Source: Silene conica
Lineage: Eukaryota > Streptophyta > Magnoliopsida > Caryophyllales > Caryophyllaceae
Direction: 5' to 3'
DNA: 64,000 nt
Assembly: GCA_029255685.2 (NCBI GenBank)
Contig: CM055320.2
Coordinates: 44,737,910-44,801,909, forward strand
The notes below the pieces were generated by a model. The model did not search any database and was not told the DNA's origin. It saw only the letters and a list, made by a program, of their open reading frames with translations. The position numbers and the translations under genes are program-made. Within the stretch, counting starts at the first letter, position 1. The number at the start of each line of letters is the position of its first letter. Positions 1 through 11,069 of the stretch are shown piece by piece.

Positions 1-1569
1 TGCAATTGGGTGATACGAGATCACAAAATTACAACCGAATCGGTAACCCCTTACATTACGGGAAATACCGATTTAAAACTAAGGCCATACTAAGTAAATT
101 ACATAATTCCCAAAATTACGTAAAATAAATCATGACATTCATAATATAATATGTAATGCTTATGTAAATATGAATTAACATGCAAATCCTAAGCCAAATC
201 GTCCTATTTAAATAGTTATCGCAAACCTCGGTTTATGGAATCGCGTGTTTTAACGCTTAACAACACTATACATTATATGAAACGGTTTTCATCCTTAAGT
301 TAATAAACCTAACTCGCATAGGATTCAAAATTTAGTCTTACTCAAACTTTGAACATGACTTAACTTAATATATTTCAATACTGATCGGTATTACTCGGTT
401 TTACGGGAAAAATAATATAAAATCCAAAAGAGTCATAAAAATTTCGAGAATTCAAAATTCAAATTTTGAAAATTCCAGAATGTTCTTAAAATTTTCAGAA
501 TCTTAAAATACTAGTATTTATACGGTTTTAACATTATTTCGTAAATAAGACGTAAAACGAGCACTTTAAGTCGGAAAATTCAATAATTAACTTCATAAAT
601 GCAAATTAAATACTAATAATATTTTTATACCTTCCAAAACATCTTAAGAACACAAAATGGACAGAAAATTAAATGGCACACTGCCCAAGAGCCGAAACTT
701 TAATTTAAAGACTCTTATTATTTTAATTTAAATGCAACTTTTCAACAATTAAAATTAAACTAAATCAGAAACTTTTGGCTCCCAAGGAAATTTCAGTGAT
801 GAACATATCATATATTACTATTATGGGTCAAATTTTTCGGCCATTTTAACAACTATTGCAAATTTTAACGATTTTCGTCATATATCGTACGATTTTAACC
901 TTTAAAATTATTTCTCAAGCATAAAATAAGATAAAATTCTCGCAAAATTTTATACATGCTGGAAATAATATATATGACATCGTGTTAAATTTTTATGGCC
1001 AAATTCCAACTTAAACTATTAAAGTCGAAATAATGTCACTAATTACTCGATTTTTACATTAAAAATCTATAATATTGCAATATTTGAGATAAATTTCTGG
1101 AAAATTCAACATAAATTTTAAATATTGCATGTGACATCCTCATAAATTTTTATAGTCAAATTCATAATATAACTATTTTAACCCATTTTTATTCATCTTA
1201 TTGCATTTTAACACTTAAAATTTATATCACACGTTTTATAAGTCCATAATTTACGAAAATTCATCTTCATATTATAGAAAATACATGTGATAACATACTG
1301 AAAAATCTCGGCCAAAAGATGATTTTAGCTATTTTTCCCGAAATAAACGACTTTAACCATTAAAACTTTATAAAAACCGAGATTTAATATACCATTAATC
1401 AATATTCATGCAAAATATATTCCAAATATTCTAAAAAAATTTTAGAAACAGTAGGTATTCATGCTAAATAATTTCGTGCATATCATATATCAAACGAAAA
1501 TTCAAATTTTATTTTGTTATCACTATAACTCCGTAAAAACGTAAACGGAAAGCATGCAAACAACCTATT
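1..1569 (-). mobile_element. Family A copia element, 5' leader (partial)
   Basis: This AT-rich, non-coding sequence lies between the primer binding site (1570-1581, minus strand) and the gag start, which is outside the window here. In the next unit the same leader is seen whole at 20494-22913, so its full length is about 2.4 kb, unusually long for a copia leader. I see no reading frame of note in it. Confidence 0.85.
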
Positions 1570-1581
1570 GCTCTGATACCA
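1570..1581 (-). other. Primer binding site (tRNA-iMet type)
   Basis: The minus strand reads TGGTATCAGAGC two bases after the LTR end CCAAACA. This is the standard plant copia primer site, complementary to the 3' end of initiator methionine tRNA. It fixes the element's orientation as minus and identifies 1584-2887 as a 5' LTR in this reading. Confidence 0.93.
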
Positions 1582-1583
1582 AT

Positions 1584-2887
1584 TGTTTGGTTTTATCAGT
1601 TACTCATAAACTAATCTTTTAGTCATACTAACATAATCTTTTAATTAACCCTTTAATTAACATATTATAATGATCTTATGCATGCTAATATATGCGGAAA
1701 TAAGGAGATATTGAACCCTTACACACGGTCCAAGATTATAGCAAGGATGATCCTCCAAGTACCCAAATAAGAATACCTCCTTTGGATGCACCAAGACAAC
1801 CCTTAACCAACCGAGATCTTGAACAAGCTAGCACAAAACCGGTTTCTCCTTAAACTTATTCTAATCTCTCTAATTAGAATATTATTTCAATACTACAAAA
1901 TAGTATGATTTTATTATCTTATAATATATATTTAGAGGTTAAATAATTTCTCCTCTTCTTAGTATTTTCGGCTAAGTGTAGAAGAGAGGATATTATGAAT
2001 GTTGATATATTTTCTTACTCTTAGAAAAATTTCAAACACAAGCATTAGAATGAATTATGCTTAACTTACATATTTATGTAAGTGTGGCTTATGGTTTTAG
2101 GGGGCCGGGTACATGGGGAAGAACAAGGGGGACATTCACATTTTTCTAAGTCATTTAGGGTGGCCATAGGTATTAGTTCCAAGGTCACCTTAATGATTAT
2201 GTTTTTGGTGTATTTAAGAGTATAATTAACTTAAATCAACCCTTAAAACACAACCACAAAACCGGCACATTCCACTTAAAATGGACCTCATTTCACCATT
2301 TTATCAACTTCACAATTTTATGTTATGTGACATCCAATATGTCATAAAATAACAATTGTTTTAACTTAATCATACATATTTATCACATAAATATTATTCA
2401 TAAATTAATAAATCTCATTTATCAAGTTGACAAGTAATTCGAAATTACTAGATGTGAAATGGTCACTTATAACAATCGTCAATACGATTTACAACCTTTG
2501 TATTAATTATAACCCAATTCATTCTAATTACGATATTATGAAATATCGTTTAATGTTTAACAATTGACACATTTTAATTTTAAACATAAATCTTACATTA
2601 AGATCTAACCTCTAATTTCTCGATATACGAGTTTAAGGAATATGATCAAATCGTATCAATATACATTTGATCACTTTATCAATTAAGAGAATTGTCCTAA
2701 AGGTGTGACCTAAAGGGATCAACTGACCACCACCGTCATACGACAGTAATGTCAAACTCTAGCTAGCCAATCATTACCGATTAATGTTGGTCAGTTGACT
2801 AATAAAAAATCGTATCATCCCTTGCGCATTCTCATTATGAGATTTAATTACGTGATCGCACTATTGTTGAGGACACACTTCCCAACA
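1584..2887 (-). repeat. Family A LTR (full length, 1304 bp)
   Basis: On the minus strand this LTR begins TGTTGGGAAGTGTGTCC and ends AAAACCAAACA, giving TG...CA ends. A purine tract (AAAAGTGGGAGAT) abuts its start and a primer site follows its end. It therefore has 3' internal sequence on one side and leader on the other, so one LTR serves two internal regions. It is about 1% different over 745 bp from the shortened LTR at 16348-17092. Confidence 0.92.
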
Positions 2888-3975
2888 ATCTCCCACTTTT
2901 CCTCGACAAGTGTGCGTCACCAATTCTCTTGTCCTATTACAATCTCCCACTCAATGCAAGGTGTCTCTCTAAGGTCGTACTTGCATTCAATCATATCATG
3001 AGTGGTTTCCTCGATCTGGAGAATAACTGTTTGACCGGAATTATCTACCATAGATACCCTCCGAGCGTGGCCACGCATTTCCAGTTAACTTCTCCTCGAG
3101 TGGCCTTGAGATTTGAACAACCCTGACAAGGGGTGGACAATTTCTATCGCACTATTTCCTTTGACAAGTCATAGTCAGTCACAGCCTGAAGCAGTCCCAT
3201 TTGACTCCAGTTACGAAAAGTCGTAGAGAACAGATCAAGGCTATGCCTAAACTGTACCATCTTGGGAGAGTAGTCTTTAGTCTAAGAATTGACTCACAAG
3301 AATACTATAGCAGCTCTCGCCACGACCCGCCTATAAAATTTCCAGAACTCTATAAGCGGTCACATTGCCCGACAGAGTGTCTCTTATAGTCTGCCTATGT
3401 GATCGACTAGTCATCACATATGACTCTATGGCACTTGAACTTGCCATCAATCGCCTCACACTCTAGTCGCTTTGAGACGTCACCTCATGTAAGCGGCTAG
3501 GGGCTATACTAAGTCAATCCAGTTCACTTATGGGGTTCAATATTGTCTCTTACAACCCATTTGGATTCTGACAAAGTATCTTTTACTTTGAGTTAATCAT
3601 AACTCAAATGATGTTGTCATGCAACAATAGTCAATACTACTACATTGCATTTGATGCACAATCATCTATTTGTATTAGTGTTTTGCGAATAACCTTTATT
3701 CATGATTGCAAAACTTACAAATTTTGGTCTCCTTGATTCTCATATTATCCCGCATAATATGATTCTATTTGAGTACATATCTAGAACTCTTTCTAGATTT
3801 TGAGTTTCCTTTCCGGAGGAAAGCTCCCACTGTTATCTTATAACTTGTGACATATCGATATACTAGAGGGATTAAAAATCATTCTCTACAGTCACTTATG
3901 TACTGAAAATTATATTGTAGTCTATTTATGATTTCATCATTCTAATAATTTTCACTCATCTTGGCTATTTTATAA
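2888..3975 (-). mobile_element. Family A 3' internal non-coding region
   Basis: Read on the minus strand, this region leads into the LTR at 2887 through a purine tract (AAAAGTGGGAGAT). A second purine tract (GAGTGGGAGATTG) lies about 50 bp further inside. The same sequence recurs at 17093-18178, 24232-25319, 38449-39534 and 45588-46675, and inverted at 5276-6368. Short open frames of 60-70 codons recur with it but show no protein family and cross the cis-acting tracts, so I do not call them genes. Confidence 0.85.
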
Positions 3976-4495
3976 TATCATATCCAAAGGAGGTATTTTA
4001 TTATATCGTTATTCGAGCCTCAAAGGGGGAACATCTTGACTTCTCAAGACCCTAGGGTGGCTCTAGGTTAGTCTTCTCAAGGTGGTGTTTAATGATTGTG
4101 TTTTATACATTAATAAACACAAAACACACCCTTAACTAACCTCATCAAAACCGGCTACCATAATCCATAAAATGGATTTCATTTTACAACTTTGTAAAAT
4201 GTACAATTTGTACAAAGTGTGACATCCTATATGTCATTAAGATATAAAATGCTTTAGTACATTTAAAACATATAAATATTTATATAAATATTGTACATAA
4301 TTAAATAAATCATATTTATTTAATTAATAAGTAATTCGAAATTACTAATGTAAAATGATCATTTATCGTCAATACGATTTACAACCCTTGTATTAATTTC
4401 AACCCAATTCATTATAATTACGATATTATGAAATATCGTTTAATGTTTAACAATTGACACATTTCAATTTTAAACATAAATCTTACATTAAGATT
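3976..4495 (-). repeat. Diverged LTR fragment of the same copia family
   Basis: The stretch 4330-4495 is near-identical to part of the LTR at 2420-2610 (for example CGTCAATACGATTTACAACC). The first part, 3976-4330, is recognisably related but clearly diverged (AGGGTGGCTCTAGG against AGGGTGGCCATAGG). It is a piece of a sister-subfamily LTR in minus orientation, joined on both sides to internal sequence without LTR ends. Confidence 0.75.
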
Positions 4496-6368
4496 TTTAT
4501 AATTTTCAATACATAAGTGGGAGAAATTATTTCGCTCGCAAACCAATGATAATATAAAGGATCTTAGAGAAGATTCCTACTTGGGAGTCTTAAGAAGAAC
4601 CCTAAATGAATTGAAGAAACTACGAGAGGACACTGAAGAAACTACGGGAGAACACTCGAAGAAAAGTTCTTTGTGTTCATTGTTTCAAAGAGAGGAGACA
4701 TGAAACCCCGTATGAATTCGGAAGGAATATCGGCTCCTTGAGATAATCATTTTTTAAAGATTATAAGATAATAGAGGAGAAATCATCTATCTATACGGGA
4801 GGAAAGGCCGGTTCCTTAATAAATGATTTTTCTACGTTTATAAGATAAAAGAGAAGAAATCATCTCAATTCTCTCAATGTAGTTATAAAGAAATTATCAT
4901 GTCATATTCGTCTCGAGGAAACGAAGACATGATAAGAGGGTGATGATTGATTGAATGGAAAATAGATCACTATAGGGATAGTGATGGTGATAAAGATTCA
5001 AGATCTAAATAAAAGATTTACATGCAAGAAATGAAAGGTTCATTTAAGAGATCGAGTAATATTGATTTTAGTGGGAGCGATGTTCATTAAAAGAATTAAG
5101 CTTACCATTTAGAGAGGATGGATGATTCTTTAAGGTGTAAAGAATAAGAGGTTTGAAATTCTAGATGATCAAATACCTTATATCATACGGTGATGGAGCT
5201 TTATGGGAAGTTTTATTATATTGATAATAAAAGGTCGCCCATTAGAAATCAAAATGGTTAATTTTGAATAACCTTGATAAAATAGCCGAGATGTTTGAAA
5301 ATTATAAGAGTGATGAAATCACCAATAACTACAATATAGATTTCAGCACATAAGTGACTAGATAATTCCGAGTGATTCCTTAATCCCTCCAGTATATCTA
5401 TACGTCACGAGTTATAAGATAACAGTGGGAGCTTCCCTCAGGAAAGGAATCTCAAAATCTAGAATGGGTTCTAAAAATGTGCTCAAATAAGATCATATTA
5501 TGTGAGATAATATGAGTCGGAAGGAGACAAAATTTGTAAGTTTTGCAAATTATGAATAAAGGGTTATTCGCAAAACACTAATACAAATAGATGATTGTGC
5601 ATCAAATGCAATGTAATAGTATTGACTATTGTTGCATGACAACATCATTTGAGTTATAATTAACTCAAAGTAAAAGATACTTTGTCAAAATCCAAATGGG
5701 TTGTAAGAGACAATATTGAACCCCATAAGTGAACTGGATTGACTTAGTATGGCCCCTAGCCGCTTACATGAGGTGACATCTCGAAGCGACTAGAGTGTGA
5801 GGCGATTGATGGCAAGTTCAAGTGCCATAGAGTCATATGTGATGACTAGTCGATCACATAGGCAGACTATAAGAGACACTCTGTCAGGCAATGTGACCGC
5901 TTATAGAGTTCTGGAAATTTTATGGCCGGGTCGTGGCGAGAGCTGCTATAGTATTCTTGTGAGTCAATTCTTAGACTAAAGACTACTCTCCCAAGATGGT
6001 ACAGTTTAGGCATAACCTTGATCCATTCTCTACGACTTTTCGTAACTGGAGTCAAATGAGATTGTTTTGGGTTGTGACTAACTGTGACTAGTTGAAGGAA
6101 GAAGTGCGATAGAAATTGTCCACCCCTTGTCAGGGTTGTTCAAATCTCAGGGCCACTCGAGGAGAAGTTAACTTGAAATGCGTGGCCACGCTCGGAAGGT
6201 ATCTATGGTAGATAATTCCGGTCAAACAGTTATTCTCCAGATCGAGGAAACCACTCATGATATGATCGAATGCAAGTACGACCTCAGAGAGACATCTTGC
6301 ATTTAGTGGGAGATTGTAATAGGACAAGAGAATTGGTGACGCAAACTTGTCGAGGAAAAGTGGCAGAT
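4496..6368 (+). mobile_element. Family A 3' internal region, plus orientation
   Basis: From about 4515 this is the reverse complement of the region seen at 17093-18955. Its last 1.1 kb (5276-6368) forms an inverted repeat with 2888-3975. It runs into the plus-strand LTR at 6369. The conserved block ACTCGAGGAGAAGTTAACTT lies at about 6153 and is shared with families B and C. No coding function is seen. Confidence 0.82.
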
Positions 6369-7608
6369 TGTTGGGAAATGTGTCCTCAATAATAGTGCGA
6401 TCACATAATAAATCTCATGACGAGAATGCGCAAGGGATGATACGATTTATATTAGTCAACTGACCAACATTAATCGGTAATGATTGGCTAGCTAGAGTTT
6501 GACATTACTGTCGTATGACGGTGGTGGTCAGTTGATCCCTTTAGGTCACACCTTTAGGACAATTCCCTTAATCGATAAAAGTGATCAAATGTATATCGAT
6601 ACGATTTGCTCATATTCCTTAAACTCGTGTATCGAGAAATTAGAGGTTAAATCTTATTGTAAGATTTATGTTTAAAATTGAAACGTGTCAATTGTTAAAC
6701 ATTAAACGATATTTTATGATATCGTAATTAGAATGAATCGGGTTGTATATTATTACAAGTGTTGTAAATCGTATTGACGATATTGAAATGACCATTTTAT
6801 ACATTAGTAATTATGAATTACTAGTCAATTTGTTAAATATGATTTATTAATTTACAAATGATATTTATTTGATAAATATGCATTTTAGATTAAAACAATT
6901 ATTTTATGGTGTGAGATGTTTGCATTTCACACATAAGTTTACAATTGTACAAAATGACAAATATAAAATGAAGGTCCATTTTATGAAAGGTGGTACCGGT
7001 TTTTGGTGTTGGTAATTAAGGTATGTTTTATGTTTTGAGAACATAAAGACACAACCATTAAGTGTAGCCTTGAGAGCATTTACCTAGAGCTATCCTATGT
7101 GCATGGGTAAGATAAAAATGCTCCTTTTGTGCTTCCCTAAGGCACTCTCACGCCAACTATACCAACCATCCATCAAATATGAATCAATATACAAAACAAT
7201 TCATTCATGCTAACCTTATGTTTTTCTAGTGTAAGAAAACTAAGAAATCCTCTAAAATATTATAAGATAATATTAGTACTAATTGTATAAGAGATATAAA
7301 ATTAGTATAATAAGTTCATATTAGAACTTATATTGTTTTAAGGAAAGAACCGATTTTGATACTAGCTTGTTCCAAGTTTCGGTTGATTAAGGGATTGTCT
7401 TGGTGCATCCAAAGGAGGTATTCTTATTTGGGTACTTGGAGGATCATCCTTGCTATAATCTTGGACCGTGTGTAAGGGTTCAATATCTCCTTATTTCCGC
7501 ATATATTAGCATGCATAAGATCACCTATAATATGTTAATTAAAGGGTTAATTAAAAGATTATGTTAGTATGACTAAAATTAGTTTACGAGTAACTTATAA
7601 ACCCAACA
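6369..7608 (+). repeat. Family A LTR, plus orientation (1240 bp)
   Basis: It begins TGTTGGGAAATGTGTCCTC and ends TATAAACCCAACA. It aligns to the reverse complement of 1584-2887 along its length, but is clearly more diverged from it than the adjoining internal arms are, so it belongs to another subfamily copy. The conserved LTR block lies at 6463-6560. It abuts the probable gypsy LTR remnant on its right; no matching left-hand half of this element is present in the unit. Confidence 0.9.
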
Positions 7609-7762
7609 GGGACACGCGGATTGAAGGTGAGTTTGGTTGGTGGTGGCTACGGCTGTGGTGGTGGCGGCAGAATGGTGGTGATTGGGTTTTCGCAGTCTGA
7701 GTAAGAAGTCGTGGGGGAGGCGTGTTTATGGGGATGAATAGTTTATTATGGGGATGAATAGT

Positions 7763-7786
7763 TTATTATTATTATTATTATTATTA
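7763..7786. repeat. (TTA)8 microsatellite
   Basis: Eight TTA repeats follow a 20-bp direct duplication (TATGGGGATGAATAGTTTAT). The matching tracts in the later units have 12 and 13 repeats. Confidence 0.95.
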
Positions 7787-8191
7787 CCTTTAATGCTATA
7801 ATTGTTATTATGGTAATTGTGGTAGTAAGGAGTTAACAATTTATTATTTTTGTTTTAATGAGTCGGGAAGTTAAGCTTTTAAGAAAGCTTCTACTTCGGG
7901 AAAGTTTTCATTTTTGGAAACTTTCCACTTATAGAGGGTTACTATTTATAGTAAATGTAAGTTGACTTATGGGGGTTCGGGAAGTTTATTAATTCGTTGC
8001 GTATACATGTTTAGGTGACGGTTTCCGCGTGGAACACTTCTAGAAAGCTTTTGGTTGACTGTCCTCCTGCAATTTGAGGTAGGGGAAATACTGAATACAT
8101 GTTTATGATGAGAAATCTGATTATTAACTGATGTTAGTTGTGTACATCTTATTGTATGAATGATGCTATTTTGTGATTAATTACCTGCATA

Positions 8192-8386
8192 TTCTTGTGA
8201 TACGATATGGTGATTACTGCGTCTTGTGATATGGAGTGGAGTATATTGGGTCTTCTGATACGGTGTGGTGATTATTGGGTCTTGTGAATGGTGTGGAGAT
8301 AATGGGTCTTGTGAATGATGTGGAGATAATGGGTCTTGTGATACTGTGTGGAGAATATTGGGTCTTGTGATTCGGAGTGGAGGAAG
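8192..8386. repeat. Minisatellite, about 7 units of 27-30 bp
   Basis: Seven imperfect units begin TTGTGATA or TTGTGAAT, as in TCTTGTGATATGGAGTGGAG. They are separated by ATTGGG or AATGGG. The array is the same length in all three array units. Confidence 0.85.
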
Positions 8387-8784
8387 ATGCCTTTCTTTTT
8401 ATAGTAATGTTTCGATTGTTTATTTCCTCTACTCAACCTTGTGGTTGACCCTGTGTATTCGTGATCACCTGTGATGAACCATTTATTGGGGAGCAGATTG
8501 ACAGGTGCTTGAGACTATGGGAGCTAAAGGGAAGGGAGAGCTTGGATCCGGACCAGACTAAAGTCTAGATCACCATAGTTGTTCTGTTATGAGTTGTAGG
8601 GTTTTACTGTACCTTTTGAAACAGAGTTTTGGAGACAGTTGTAAGAACGTTTTTTAAGTTTAATATTTAATAAAGTATTGTGTTCTTTCCTTTGTTATCT
8701 ACTGCCTCGTTAATCCGAGATGGTAACACCCTTAATTATCTGGGGAGTCCTAGTTCAGGCCCCTAAATAAATGGGGGTGTTACA

Positions 8785-9500
8785 GTACCGGCTGAACCAA
8801 CTGCAAGGACTGGAGCCCAACGAATTGCATATGATCAGTTCGTTCGTGAAGCTGGTGCGATTAAGAATGTACTTATTTATGCAATGGAAAGCAATTTGCA
8901 ACGCCGCTTCTTTTCACAAGGTGCAAATAAGATTTTCACCACCCTTACCAATGAATTCTCGCAAGCTCCGAGAATCATGAGATATGACGCCGCAGTCCGC
9001 TTCTTCGAAGCTAAACTGTCCAAGGGCCAAGCTGTTAGCCTACACATCCTCAAGATGATTGAGAATGTGGAAGTTCTGGAGTCTCTCGGTTGCAAGATTG
9101 AGGAGTCAATCATTGTAGACCGAATCTTACACTCTCTTCATGATGGGTTCACCCAATTTAGGATGAATTATAACATGAATGACATGAAGAAAAGTCTTCA
9201 TGAACTCCACTATCAGCTCGTACAAGCTGAGAAGGATCTCAATTTGAGTGGGAGTGCTAAGAAGCACGTCCTTGTCATACAAGCTAATTGGAAGGGAAAG
9301 GGAAAGGCAAAGGCTCCCTTAAATGTTAAGAAGCCTCAGTTCAAAAGAAAGCAGCCGAAGCCCAAGAGTGGACCTGGTGAGACCAGTAACTCACAGGCCA
9401 AAACTAAGAGCAAAGGGAAAGAAGGAGAGTGCCATCATTGCCACGAGTCTGGGCATTGGAAAAGGAACTGGCCTAAGTACCTCGAGGATATCAAGGCTGG
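8785..9500 (+). pseudogene. Copia B gag (nucleocapsid region), fossil
   Basis: It encodes the UBN2-type copia gag core (VDRILHSLHDGFTQFRMNYN), followed by a lysine-rich basic stretch and a zinc-knuckle-like motif (CHHCHESGHWKRN) near 9430. It is a relative of the family A gag at 19558-20493: the two share YDxAVRFF/YEAASAFF, DRxLHSL and QFRxNxN blocks. In an active element this would be the RNA-binding structural protein. Its beginning is replaced by the gypsy-like remnant. Confidence 0.85.
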
Positions 9501-9900
9501 ACGAGTGACACCCATAGGTATATCGTCATTTATTCATATGATTGAAATAAACCATGCAAGTTCAGCAACATGGGTATTTGATACTGGTTGTGGTTCTCAC
9601 TTGTGTAATCACTTGCAGGGTTTAAGGGACGTCCGCAAACTTGAGAAAGGGGACGTTGACCTTCGTGTTGGAAATGGAGCAAAGGTTGCAGCTACCTCCA
9701 TAGGAACTTATGTACTCAAACTACCTAGTGGTTTCGAGTTATTTTTAAATAATTGTTATTTTGTTCCTAGTTTGTCGAAAAACATTATTTTTATTTCTGT
9801 TTTGGATTCAGAAGGTTTTTGTTTTAATATTAAACACAATTGTTGTACTTTTTCATTAAACGATATGATTTATGGAAAAGTTGTTTCCGTAAACGGAATA
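9501..9900 (+). pseudogene. Copia B protease domain, fossil
   Basis: The retropepsin motif ATWVFDTGCGSHLCNH (DTG near 9580) is typical of copia aspartic proteases with their DSGA/DTGC-SHL motif. The sequence LPSGFELFLNNCYFVPSLSKN follows, as expected downstream of the protease core. It lies in the same reading frame as the gag region. Confidence 0.88.
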
Positions 9901-9959
9901 TATGTTTTAGACCAAACCACCGAGGTTTATCATGTGAATAATAAAAGGGCTAAAACAGG

Positions 9960-10900
9960 TGATAAAGAACAAACGTATCTACGGCATTGTCGAATGGGAC
10001 ACATCAATGAAAAACGCGTAGAGAAACTCATTAAGAATGGGTCAAAACCACCATTTCATTACGAATCAATTGGTACGTGTGAATCATGTCTCATCGGAAA
10101 GATGACTCGTATTTCCTTTAAAGGTATTGGAATGCGAGCTAGTGATCTTCTAGGACTCATACATACAGATGTATGTGGTCCTATGACAATCACAGAAGAG
10201 ACTGCTATAGATATTTCATCACTTTTACGGATGATTTAAGTAGATACGGGTATGTCTATTTAATGAAACATAAAAGTGAATCCTTTGACAAGTTCAAGGA
10301 ATTCCAAAATCAGGTTGAGAACCAATTGGATAGGAAGATAAAGGCACTTCGATCTGATCGTGGTGGCGAGTATCTTTCGACTGAGTTTGATCAACACCTG
10401 AAAGACTGTGGTATTGTATCACAGTTGACTCCACCTGGAACACCACAATTAAATGGTGTATCCGAACGGAGAAATCGAACTTTATTAGATATGGTTCGAT
10501 CCATGATGAGTCACACGGTTGTGCGTGATTCATTATGGGGATTTGCTCTTCAATCAGCTGCTCTAATACTTAACCGAAGTCCGACTAAAGCAGCAGACAA
10601 GACTCCATATGATATGTGGAAAGGAAAAGTTCTTGACTTGTCCTTTATTCGGGTTTGGGGCTGTGAAGCTTATGTCAAGTGGAGACACGAAGACAAGCTA
10701 GGCCCACGATCGGTCAAGACTTACTTTTTAGGTTATCCCAAAGGAATTTTTGGTCACTACTTTTACTCACCTACCGAACAAAGAGTGTTTGTTGCGGCTA
10801 GTGCGAAGTTTTTAGAGAAAGAGTTTCTCTCGAACAAACAGAGTAGTAGAACTTTTGATCTGTTAGAGGTTCAAGAACCAGAAACCAACAGTGTGACGGA
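9960..10900 (+). pseudogene. Copia B GAG-pre-integrase and integrase domains, fossil
   Basis: The zinc-binding pre-integrase segment reads LRHCRMGHINEKRVEKL, with CESCLIGKMTR following (HHCC type). The DDE core begins at LIHTDVCGPM. It continues with TDDLSRYGYVYL, SDRGGEYLSTEF and NGVSERRNRTLLDMVRSMM, followed by the copia C-terminal signature (KTPYDMWKGK, GCEAYVK, FLGYPKG). This domain would insert element cDNA into the genome. Confidence 0.9.
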
Positions 10901-11069
10901 AGAAAGTGTTCCTTCCACATCTGCTATGGTATCCATTCCAGAGGAACCTAGGAGGACGGTTCGAGTTTCTCACCCCCAGACCGATATATTGGTATGGTTG
11001 AGGAAGGTGGTGCAGAAAACCTATTACTCCTTGAGAGTAACGAACCAGCTACCTACAAAGGAGCCATGA

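Larger units (their letters stand above)
7609..8784 (+). mobile_element. Probable Ty3/gypsy LTR remnant (right-hand part)
   Basis: This segment of about 1.18 kb lies between the copia A LTR end and the middle of the copia B gag. It ends GGGGGTGTTACA, a common 3' end of plant gypsy LTRs. A mirrored pair TAACACCC (8724-8731) and GGGTGTTA (8775-8782) sits at that end, and AATAAA occurs near 8668. It carries a GGT/GGC-rich stretch (7628-7700), a TTA microsatellite and a 27-30 bp minisatellite. No coding frame is recognised. The family assignment is an inference from the end sequence only. Confidence 0.5.

Noticed and set aside
2929-3126. Recurrent 65-codon open frame starting MSYYNLPLNARCL, on both strands in all units
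   Set aside because: It lies in the 3' internal region and spans the purine tract and conserved cis block. Its repetition follows from copying of the region, and it matches no protein family I know.
8192-8386. Short repeats considered as a CRISPR array
   Set aside because: The units are imperfect, contiguous and lack unique spacers, and the genome is a plant's.
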